23,385 nucleotides of DNA, taken from the NCBI GenBank assembly GCA_001275005.1, contig JWZX01002241.1, positions 1 to 23,385 of the forward strand. The letters run 5' to 3'. The notes below the pieces were generated by a model. That model was given only the letters and a program-made list of their open reading frames with translations, was not told the DNA's origin and ran no database searches. Origin of the DNA: Chrysochromulina tobinii. Lineage: Eukaryota; Haptophyta; Prymnesiales; Chrysochromulinaceae. The position numbers and the translations under genes are program-made. Positions 13,701 through 21,928 of the stretch are shown piece after piece. Position 1 is the first letter of the stretch. Each line of letters opens with the position of its first letter.

Positions 13701-16700
13701 CGATGCCGAACAGCAGCAGCAGTGCCCCGAGCATGGAGAAGAGAAGAAGCGAGGCTGCCTCGCGCGGCGTCAGGCCGACACGCTGTAGCCGCACGCCCGT
13801 GATGACGCCTCCTCCGCCGCCGAGTACTTGGGGTGGGTCGAGAGGACGAAGGAAGCCAACTGGCACGCGCGTCGAGACTACCCGGGCGGCCATGAAGCTC
13901 ACTGCTGCATTGATGATCCAGATCACGCCGAGCCACCACGCGAAGAATTCGGCATTCGCTCTAAACACGGCAACCGAGACCAGCTGGCAGAGGAGCATGA
14001 GATCAACGTACGCGAACGTCATGGTCCAGCGGTTACGTCGCGTAAAGTCCGTTGAGGCGACAAGCCCGCCGCAGGCCGTGGTGTCGTACCCGACGACGCA
14101 GGCGAGCATCGCGGGTACAAGTGAGGTGACCAGCACGCACGCGCCGAGGAGATTGCGCAGATCCTCGCCCGAGCCGAGGAATGCTCCGAAGCCCGAGAGG
14201 ACCAAGAGCACAAAGGCGAGCACGAGTAGCGCCGTCCCGAGCACCACGAGCAGCTGTCCGTACTTTCGCGCGACACTGTTGGACTCCTCGGCGGCACGAG
14301 GGCGTGAAGAGGGGCCGGGAACCACGCGCAGTCGTGCCTTGGCCTCGATTGGGAGGAGATGGCCCAACCGCTGACCACGAAGGGTGACGAAGCCGGCAAG
14401 GAGCGGGATGGTCGCCCAGAGCAGTAGGACGCCACAGACGCCGATCGCTTGCCACGGCGGCGACCAAGCAGGCACGTCGATGCCGGAGCCGGCGTGTGGG
14501 GAGGTGCTGTTCTCACCGCGCCCCGTCCCGCGGCCACCTGTGATCGAGCTCGTTGCGGGCAGCTCGGGCTTGTTGAACGCCACTTGGGCTTGGGCTTGTT
14601 GCGGGCAGCTCGCATCCGCCACGCTCGCGATGAGGGCCACACCGGCCAAACTCGAGGCAAGGGTGAGAGTAACACACGTCACGAGCGCAACGGCCCGGCT
14701 GCAAGGCACCGGGCGGAGCAAGCAGAGGGGCTTTTTCCGTTCGAGCACGCACACATAGACAGCGGGCAGCGCCGCGCTGAGCAAAAGGCCGATTCCGAGC
14801 GCGAGCTGCGCGTGTCGCGGCCAGATGAGGTCATACCCGGAGAGCGCTAGCAGCGTCCAGCCACCCGCATGCACCAATGCGAACGTGCACACCATCACGA
14901 AGCTCATCTTGGTGCGTCGCGACTCGTTGGTCGCGCAGGACGGCAAGAAGGGACCAAACGGCGCGTTGCGTACCGAAGCCGCGGCGGCCATCATCACGAC
15001 GACCGACCAGAACAAGCAGAGCGTCGCCAGGCAGATGCCCTCCCAGTGCGGTTTCCATGGGGGACCGCCGCCGCCCCCACCGTCGCTGCCGTCGCCCTCG
15101 GCGTCGCTGCCGTCGCTGCCGTCGCTGATGGCTGGTCGACCCTCATTCTCGGGCTCCATGTAATTGATGACGAGCGCCATCGCCGTGATCATGAGTGCTG
15201 CGAGGACGAGGAAGACGCATCCACGCCTCGTGCGCCGGCGCCGGCGACTTGCTTCGGGGTTCACCTCGTCTGGGTCGGCCTCTCCGAATAACCAGCGCTG
15301 CGAGACCACGCGATCAAAATAGCGTGTGAGGAAGATGGAGCCAAGGCCAGCGAAGAAGAGGGCATGTGCCAGGAAGAGCACTGCGAGCACGGCGTTGAGC
15401 GCGACGGGGTAGTGGCAGCCGAGCAGCAGGATAGCCCAGCGTTCGTTCGACTGCAGTACGAGGCCTAGCGCCCCCCAGCCCGGCGAGGAGCCCACTCGAG
15501 AAGAGCCTGAGCAACGATCGCTGCACGCGGCCGCATGCACAAATGACACCTGCCCACCCGTCGGGCGACTGCTGCTCAAGGCTGACGCCCGAGGCACGCA
15601 AGCCCTTTATGCCACGGCGAAGATAGCGCAGCAGGGCGGAGGGCCAGCCGGTAGAGAGCAGCAGCAGCAGCGCGTCGACAAAGAGGACCGACGAGAGAAG
15701 GACGGTGCCTGAGGGCCAGAGGGCGAACTCGAGAGAGGGGACTCGATATGAGAGCGATCCGCGGGCGAGGCGTCGGTACAGTGAAGGCCAGCCGGGGACG
15801 AGAGGGCGTGCTTCGAGCTGCGCGAGACCGCCCACGCCACTGAAGACTGCCGTGCGATTCTCCCAAATAAGGTCGACGGCGAACATCTCGACGGACGCAC
15901 CAAATATTGACAGATCTCCGCCCACCCGATTCGAAAGGATGGCGAGGGCTGGCGGGACGAGCAGCCCGAAGAGCACAAGGAACGCCACGAGCAGCACACG
16001 CCTCTGCCGATAAATGAGCCCATGCATCAGGTGCAGCAGGCGTGAGGCTGTGTCGCCGTGGCGCTCCACGAGTAACCGTTGGGCGGCGTCGCGCCCCGAG
16101 GCCCCGCCGGCGACGAGGGCGCCACCCTCCCCAACTCGGAGATTCCGAAACAAGCCGTTGAACCGAGCTCGCGCGGACCCACAGCACCCTCTGCGCTGGC
16201 CCAGCCACTTGAATAAGCCCGGTCCGAAGCACACAAAGTAGCCGCGCTCCTCGAGCAAGAGTAGCGCAGGAGTGTTCCTGATGAGGGAGGCAATTGGTGG
16301 GCATCAGTGGCAATCAGCTCGCAACTACATGGCACTCAGGGGCAATCAGCTCGCGTTACACGAGCACGAGGACGAAGTTGACCATGATGAGGATCCCGCC
16401 GCACAGGCCGAACTGCGCGATCGCGCGCAGCGGCGAGAAGCAGTTGATGAACAGGGAGAAGGCGGTGGTGACGTCGGCTATGAAGAGGGGGCGTGATGCC
16501 TGGAGCAGCGTCCAGCGCACGCGCGCGGCGGCGCTCGCCCGCTCTCCCGACTTGAGACGCAAAAGGTAGGCCTGCTGCCATGTCTCGTGGACCACGAAGA
16601 TATTGTCACTCGAGACGCCGGTGACGATGAAGAGCGAGCACGCGCTGAAGACGGAGAGGGGGCGCTGGCGCAGCACGACGTCCACGAAGAAGGCCATCAT

Positions 16701-18041
16701 CGGGAACGAGATGGTGATTTGAAACACGGCGAGGATGGCGAAGGCGAGATTGCGGAAATACACGAGCATGAAGCCCGCGATCAAGCCCACCGCCGCCAAG
16801 AGCAGCATGACGTCGTTCGAGACGGCCTCGCGGATCTGCCTGCCCACGAGATCAGGGTTACACTTCGCAAAGTCGGCCTGTACTTCCAGCGTCGTATCGA
16901 GCGCCTCCTCGAGCATCCGCAGCAGCGCGAGCCCCTGCTTTGGGGAGAACAAGCCCGCATTTGCGGCAATTGGCACCGAGAAACGCGTACGTAGATAGCG
17001 CACGCGGCGCGACTGGGAGCGGTTGGCCGCGCCGAGCAAGGTGCCATTTGGGTTGCCGTTCGCGCCCTGGCTGAAGAAGCCCATGAGCCCCTCTTTGACC
17101 ATCCAACCGAAGACGTCATCGACCTCGCGCTGCGACAGCGCCGGCTCGCACTGCGTTCCCGCGCGTGTCGCCATCGCATCGCGCCCGAAGCCGTCGCCGT
17201 CGAAGCGCAAGCAGCCACTGCCGTTGATGGCCGTGCAGTTCGAGCTGCTGCCGCTCACGCCCGCGACGGTGCCCGGGCGCACCACCGACGGGAAGAAGTA
17301 GTTGAGTGCTGTGTCGAGTGGCTCGCAGAAGCCGGCGACGGTGCGAGAGCCCACCCGAACAGCGCGCCGGTGCCTGCGGCAAAATTCGGCCTCGCTGATC
17401 CAGCGGCGGATATTCTGCTCGAGGAGCAGGATGCGCTGCAGCACGGCGGGAGAAAGCACCGGCGAGCCATCACGCGTCGAGTACACGATCGAGTAGGTCC
17501 TCACTCTCTGGCCCCACAGGTCGTTGTGTGAATGATCGCACTGCAATTTCTGCTCGTCGGCAGTGGCAGGCTGGTGATACAGCTGGCGACGGGCGTAGTT
17601 GCGATATGAGCTGTAGTCGGTGTACTCCAGCTGGGTGGTGAGAAACTGGCGCTGCACCGCTAGTTGCGTCTGATCTTCGAACAGCTCCGTCTGCACAGTG
17701 AGGTTTAGATCACCTATCAAGAAGATGCCCGCCAAAGAGCCGACGGACAGCAGGTAGATGAGGAGGAGGCAACAAAGCGGGCGGCGTGCCAGGATGCGGA
17801 ACGCGCACCCCGGCTCTCTCCCTGCGGGCATCGTGAGCGATGCGCTCTCTGCTCCGAGGAATTCGGTGGGCACCTGTTCCGAGCGCCGGTTCGCACTCGT
17901 GGCCTCGTACGCCGCGAGCGCCTCCTTGACCTTCTGATCTGCGGCGCTGAATTTCACGCGCTCGTCGGCGCCGAGCGCAACTTCGACCGCTTTCGAGGAA
18001 CGGCGGCGCAGCGCAGACCTCACGCCCTGTTCCCCCAACAT
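10748..18041 (-). CDS. Giant Patched/Dispatched-like RND membrane protein with a multi-hairpin insert (spliced)
   Basis: Four long minus-strand frames join into one protein of about 2,370 aa. RND proteins of this type move sterols or lipids by proton or sodium antiport. Exon 1 (18041-16360) holds TM1 (about 88-109), a Cys-bearing extracellular loop with SPAVLQRILLLEQNI, and a sterol-sensing-type TM2-6 block (about 412-560) with TGVSSDNIFVVHETWQQ. The second RND half (nt about 12360-11020) has TM7, an extracellular loop and TM8-12 with GISVDYLVHFAYAF. Between them lies a chain of TM hairpins absent from ordinary RND proteins. Predicted introns are 16359-16278, 15549-15507 and 13153-13098; all are GT-AG and together leave an exact multiple of three. 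The start is the ATG at 18041; the open frame extends a few codons further but has no upstream ATG. The tail has a NGE(S/I)AA-like degenerate repeat. Two adjacent genes, or an indel at 13150, are alternatives. Confidence 0.75.
13098..13153 (-). other. Predicted 56-nt intron or single-base frameshift
   Basis: The frame ending at 13120 must switch to the frame ending at 10748. A GTACCC donor at 13153 with a CTTACCTCTGGAG acceptor at 13098 is in phase and gives ALAGVRVLPL. Alternatively, one extra C in the run at 13147-13150 would give a continuous ALAGYPLAAYVAADMKRW. Both restore an intact protein. Confidence 0.45.
15507..15549 (-). other. Predicted 43-nt intron
   Basis: Donor GGGCAG/GTGTCA and acceptor TTGCTCAG/GC are the phase-compatible pair that links the frame ending at 15314 to the frame ending at 13120. 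The upstream frame loses membrane-protein character after this point and the downstream frame gains it. The intron is short and the exact sites are uncertain. Confidence 0.5.
16278..16359 (-). other. Predicted 82-nt intron
   Basis: Exon 1 runs into a TAA exactly at a GTAACG donor. The acceptor CCTCCCTCATCAG restores the frame to read LVLVNTPALLLLEERGYF, which is the expected TM6 end of an RND protein. The intron carries a 14-bp direct repeat (16309-16322 and 16341-16354). Confidence 0.7.
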
Positions 18042-18349
18042 GTTTTCCTTTCGCGTCCTGGTCAAGCCCCTCCTTTCTCATTGTGAATGAGGGCTCCCAC
18101 GCTGGCGTGACTGGTGCGTGAGTCCCGGGGTTCGGGTGTGGTCTGGCGCGTGAGTCGGTGGGTGGGGTTGGCTTTGAGGTGGTTCGGTTTGTGTGCTCCG
18201 AGTGTCTGTCTCCGCGTTTTTGAAGTGGGATCCGCTGAAGTGCGATCCGCTTCGTCAAGTTGGCTGCGGCACACAAGAGCGGGCAATAACAGTTGTCGCG
18301 TCCTGTCGTGTTAACGTTCACACAAACCTTTCACGGCGTACCGGTACGT
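18042..18349. promoter_or_regulatory. Divergent promoter region, RND gene / TNFR-like gene
   Basis: This 308-bp gap lies between two divergent start codons. The portion 18110-18200 is G/T-rich on the + strand and contains GCGTGAGTC twice (a TGCGTGAGTC copy near 18115 and a GGCGCGTGAGTC copy near 18146). No TATA box is evident. Open + frames start at 18293, but the signal-peptide evidence favours the ATG at 18350. Confidence 0.45.
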
Positions 18350-21307
18350 ATGCGAGGGCGGCTTGCCCTGTGCTTGGTCGCTCTGCTTCCGTCAGGAAGC
18401 AAGGCTCAGCAGCAGGATTGGGGGCCTTATGCGTCGGGCAGCATGGGATACCTCCATGTGGCGATGCCAAACGGCGCGACGCCACTGCGATTAGGCGACG
18501 TGCAGTACTCTCCAGATAACCCGGTGCACAGCGCCCAGCAACCAGCCTACGCTAGGGCTGTGTGGCTTCCCATGGATGCCGGAGAGGACGGCTCCGGAGA
18601 GGATAGCTCCGGAGAGGACGGCTCAGGGACGGGTGGCTCCTCGCTTCCCACAGTGGTGCAGTTGGATGCTAGCGGCAAAATCCGAATGCCATTTTTACCC
18701 ACGCCGGTTGGTGAGATCATTCTTCACATCAACTGCGGCGTCGGCACACACCCCGGCGGCTGGAACCCAGCCGAGGGCGCTGGCGCGGAAGTCGTTGGCC
18801 TCTGGCGCTCTGGCGGAACCGCCAACGACCGCTACGTCATCAACTTGGACTCGACCATCTCCCCACTGTATGAAGGGCAGCCACAGCGACAGTTCAAGCT
18901 CGCGTTCGGGCCGAACACGTGGAACGGCTGCAGCTCCAACTTCACAGCGTCGGAGGGCTATCTGCAGCCTCGCCTCGTTCTCGCGACAGCCGACCACACG
19001 AACAGCCCGAGCGTCGTACGAATGGTCACTTTTGTACCCCAGCGTCCTGGCGAGCAAGGACCATCCCCGTCGCTCGACCCTTCACCATCCCCAACAACCG
19101 ACGCGCTTCTCTGCACCGATACGTGCATCCGAGCCTCGGATGGCATCTGCGACGACGGCGGCCCCGGCGCCGAGTACTTTGATTGCCAGTACGGCATTGA
19201 CTGCACCGACTGTGGCCCTCGATGGCCCAATCCAACCGCATCGCCTGTATCGTCTGGCCCAACCCCATCCCCCGCCCCCGACGCATCGCCATCGCCTGAC
19301 GCATACTCTCCGGCCAATTGCTCGATGATGCCTACTGGGTGCGTGGAGCTTTGCACGACGTACGTTTACTGCGTCACGGCGCCGGACGCGGCCTGTCGCA
19401 ATGCGCCGCCTTTTTGCCATTCGCAGTGTAGCCCCTACGTTCACTGCTGGAATGCCTCATCGGCCAGTCCATCCCCATCACCCGACGCATCGCCGTCGCC
19501 CGACCCATCCCCAACACCCGACGCATCCCCGTCATCATCACGAACCCCTCTGCCGCCGCCGCCGCCGCCCCCGCTACTGCCTTGTCCACCGCCGTCCCTT
19601 CCGCCTCATCCGCCCGTGGGCTATCAGGTGACGTTCAATGTAGCCATGTCGGCTGAGGCTCTGTCGGCCAACCTCACCACGGACGATCTCACCGCCACGC
19701 TCATAAGCTCGATGGGGCTGGCGAACGGCTCCAACGCACAGATCGTCATCGTGAGACGCACGACGATTAGCGTCGACCTTGGCGCAGCCGTAGCGGGCGC
19801 GAACGAGACGGAGTACCGAAGCGCTGTCGAGACGGCCGTTTGCGCGCCGTACGCCACCGCAAGCTGCACTGTGGCCGTGGCTGCGGACGGCGAGCGGCGC
19901 CGACGGCTGCTCGTGGGCGCAGTGGCGGACGATGAGTGGCAGCGTCGGTTGCAAGGTAGCGGCGAGGACGGCGAGCGGCGGCGGCGGCTCCAGGGACAGG
20001 CGAACGGGCAAGCTGTTCGCTTCGTGGTGAGTGTGGTGCTCGCGTCCGGAGCGAGCCTCGCCACGAATGCGACCTCATCCGAAGCGCTCACCGCAGCGCT
20101 CACGAGCGCCCTTGCCGCCGTGCTCAACTCGACGAACCTGACGGTGACCTTCGAGTCGTCGACCGTGGAGGCGACCGTCATTCTCTCTCAGCAGGGTACT
20201 CCGGAGGAGGCTCAGGTGGCCGCAAGTACGATATTGAGCGCTCAAACGATCACAGCGACGATCGCCGCTTCTCTCGGGCTTGACCCGAATGCGTTGCAGG
20301 TGGCTGCACCAACCATTCTATTCCCGCCGAGGCCACCGCCGTCGCCCACGACATGCGAGCGCACCACCGGCGGCACATGCGCCCCATGTGCCGCCGGCAC
20401 GTACAAACCCGGTCGCGCGGACTGGAATTCGGCGTGCACCGCGTGCGAGGCGTGCGGTGATGGGATGTTTCGGTCGGGATGCGGCACACTGGCGTCGGGC
20501 GTGTGCCTCGCGTGTGCCAAGGGCTTCTACAAGCGCAACGCGAGCGCCACGTGGGATACGCCGTGCTCTCCGTGTGAGCCCTGCCCCGCCGGCTTCGTGC
20601 GCACGGAGTGCGGCTGGGACCGGCCAGGGATCTGCCGCCCGTGCGCCGCGGGTCAATACAAGAACGCGACGGGCAGCTGGGATGCACGCTGCACCTTGTG
20701 CCATGCGTGCCCTGGCGGGGCGATGCGAGTTGGATGTGGCGGCTCAAGCCCTGGCACGTGCGAGCCATGCGCATCTGGCACATATAAGTTGCACATGGAA
20801 GGGGCACATCTCCTGGCTCACATGGAAGGGAGATGCCTATGGCACGAACCGTGTCGGCCGTGTCGGCCTTGCCGCCCAGGGACGTACCTCGTCGGCTGCG
20901 GCAATTCCAGCCAAGGGGTCTGCGAGACGTGCCCCGCGGGCACGTTCAAGAGCGAAGACTCTGCGTGGGACACGCCCTGTTCGCCCGTACAGAGCTGTGC
21001 GCCAGGCACCTTTCGCCTCGGTCCGTCGGCCAGCTACGGCGGCCAGTGCGCGCAATGCGCGCACAATCATTACAAGAACGTGACGGGCAGTTGGAACTCT
21101 CTCTGCCTGCCGTGCGCCAGCTGCCCGGTGGGCGAGTACCGTGTCTTCTGCGGCCCCGAGAGCTACGGCTCGTGTGCGCCTTGCCCCTCTGGCGAGTACA
21201 AGGCCGACTCGTCCCCCGGCGCGTGCGTCAACTGCCAACCCTGTGCGCCGGCCAACTTTAGGCCACTCGTGCACGCGGCTGTAGGAGTAGGCGGCGGTGT
21301 GGGTTAA
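18350..21307 (+). CDS. Secreted or surface Cys-rich protein with SEA-like and TNFR/ephrin-type repeats
   Basis: The protein is about 985 aa from the ATG at 18350. I prefer this start over 18293 because it begins a good signal peptide (MRGRLALCLVALLPSG, cleavage near SKA/QQQ). Then come a GEDGS triplicate (18582-18630), an unrecognised N-terminal domain with two Cys, an algal Cys module (CTDTCIRASDGICDDGG, nt about 19113-19215), a second Cys module (about 19318-19452), SPSPD and poly-Pro linkers, two SEA-like halves (about 19618-20335) separated by ERRRRL clusters that may be processing sites, and seven Cys-rich repeats (about 20354-21273). The repeats follow the GCC2/GCC3-type plan C-x2-G-x-YK...W...C-x2-C...GCG...G-x-C. 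There is no TM segment and the last repeat is incomplete. Either the protein is secreted, or the gene continues past a GTAGGA donor near 21281. A role in adhesion or cell-surface recognition is inferred from the architecture. Confidence 0.82.
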   Translation: MRGRLALCLVALLPSGSKAQQQDWGPYASGSMGYLHVAMPNGATPLRLGDVQYSPDNPVHSAQQPAYARAVWLPMDAGEDGSGEDSSGEDGSGTGGSSLPTVVQLDASGKIRMPFLPTPVGEIILHINCGVGTHPGGWNPAEGAGAEVVGLWRSGGTANDRYVINLDSTISPLYEGQPQRQFKLAFGPNTWNGCSSNFTASEGYLQPRLVLATADHTNSPSVVRMVTFVPQRPGEQGPSPSLDPSPSPTTDALLCTDTCIRASDGICDDGGPGAEYFDCQYGIDCTDCGPRWPNPTASPVSSGPTPSPAPDASPSPDAYSPANCSMMPTGCVELCTTYVYCVTAPDAACRNAPPFCHSQCSPYVHCWNASSASPSPSPDASPSPDPSPTPDASPSSSRTPLPPPPPPPLLPCPPPSLPPHPPVGYQVTFNVAMSAEALSANLTTDDLTATLISSMGLANGSNAQIVIVRRTTISVDLGAAVAGANETEYRSAVETAVCAPYATASCTVAVAADGERRRRLLVGAVADDEWQRRLQGSGEDGERRRRLQGQANGQAVRFVVSVVLASGASLATNATSSEALTAALTSALAAVLNSTNLTVTFESSTVEATVILSQQGTPEEAQVAASTILSAQTITATIAASLGLDPNALQVAAPTILFPPRPPPSPTTCERTTGGTCAPCAAGTYKPGRADWNSACTACEACGDGMFRSGCGTLASGVCLACAKGFYKRNASATWDTPCSPCEPCPAGFVRTECGWDRPGICRPCAAGQYKNATGSWDARCTLCHACPGGAMRVGCGGSSPGTCEPCASGTYKLHMEGAHLLAHMEGRCLWHEPCRPCRPCRPGTYLVGCGNSSQGVCETCPAGTFKSEDSAWDTPCSPVQSCAPGTFRLGPSASYGGQCAQCAHNHYKNVTGSWNSLCLPCASCPVGEYRVFCGPESYGSCAPCPSGEYKADSSPGACVNCQPCAPANFRPLVHAAVGVGGGVG
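20354..21273 (+). repeat. Seven tandem Cys-rich TNFR/ephrin-type repeats
   Basis: The units are about 43-45 residues long with 6-8 Cys. Units 2, 3 and 6 are regular. Unit 4 carries a His/Met insert and a CRPCRPCRPG string. Unit 5 lacks two Cys (SPVQSC and LGPSAS replace CxxC and GCG). Unit 7 stops after CQPCAPANF. Confidence 0.8.
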
Positions 21308-21928
21308 TGCATTTCGACTCTTGTACGTACACTGTAGGCGCGAGAAGGCACAGGTCGCCGCTGAGTCCGCGGCCGGTCCGATCTCAACTGGCAGATAATT
21401 GAAAGTCTAATTACGATTCAGGCATTTACGTTAGCGGGTTCGAGACATTTACATTGCGTTTACGAGAGATCCAGAGCCAGTGCGCGCACAGGGCACTATG
21501 CGCGACTATCTTTGAGAGTTTGCGGTTCCAGATGCGACTTTGAGGTACGGTTGTAAGAGAAAACCGATGTGTTCAAGTGAACGCCGCCACCGACACGTCG
21601 ACAGGGACCGGCCCGGTGGTGGGTGGAAGCATCTTGTCGCCGGGTCGGGCGGGACTGGGAGGAACCGATGCGGGGAGACGTCAGACGAATTAAAGACATA
21701 ACGGAGACGAATCGGCGTAGGCCGTAGCGCATCGCCATGGATGGTACACAAAATTAGACGCCAGGGTGCAGGGACCGTCCCAGTCAGTCTCGTCGCGGTC
21801 CCCCCGCGCACCACACCGTCTCGACGAGATGCAACTTTGGAAAGTCTTGAAATGGGCTGGTGACTGGACGCTCAACTCGACTGTTACCGAGTCATACAGT
21901 CAGTCAGAGCCCTGGGGAGAGCCGCTGC
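21308..21928. other. Convergent intergenic region
   Basis: About 620 bp separate the ends of the Cys-rich protein gene (+) and the MFS gene (-). Stops are frequent in all + frames, and I found no exon that would complete the seventh Cys-rich repeat. The part from 21380 to 21540 is less GC-rich than the genes. No RNA gene or repeat is recognised. Confidence 0.5.

Larger units (their letters stand above)
12400..16035 (-). repeat. Chain of about ten two-TM hairpin units inside the RND protein
   Basis: Each unit has a first hydrophobic helix, a loop of 10-70 residues that is often acidic or Gly/Ser-rich, and a second helix. The second helix tends to begin with a Trp/Gly-Ile pattern and to end in an Arg/Lys cluster, as in WQAIGVCGVLLLWATIPLL, VAIALGITLLIDAFLCL and QLALGIGLLLSAALPAVYV. 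Clear pairs lie at about nt 15220-14970, 14910-14740, 14700-14380, 14260-14085, 14030-13870, 13760-13560 and 13515-13250, with more in the exon after 13097. The units differ in sequence, so the repeat is old. No known domain family is recognised. Confidence 0.6.

Noticed and set aside
13216-14850. Plus-strand frames up to 223 codons opposite the hairpin insert
   Set aside because: Charged, Arg/Thr-rich antisense of the hydrophobic helices.
18293-18349. Upstream ATG start for the Cys-rich protein
   Set aside because: The signal peptide begins at the ATG at 18350; the extra 19 residues would mask it.
21430-21460. Possible tRNA B-box (GGGTTCGAGAC)
   Set aside because: No matching A-box, acceptor stem or cloverleaf could be formed around it.
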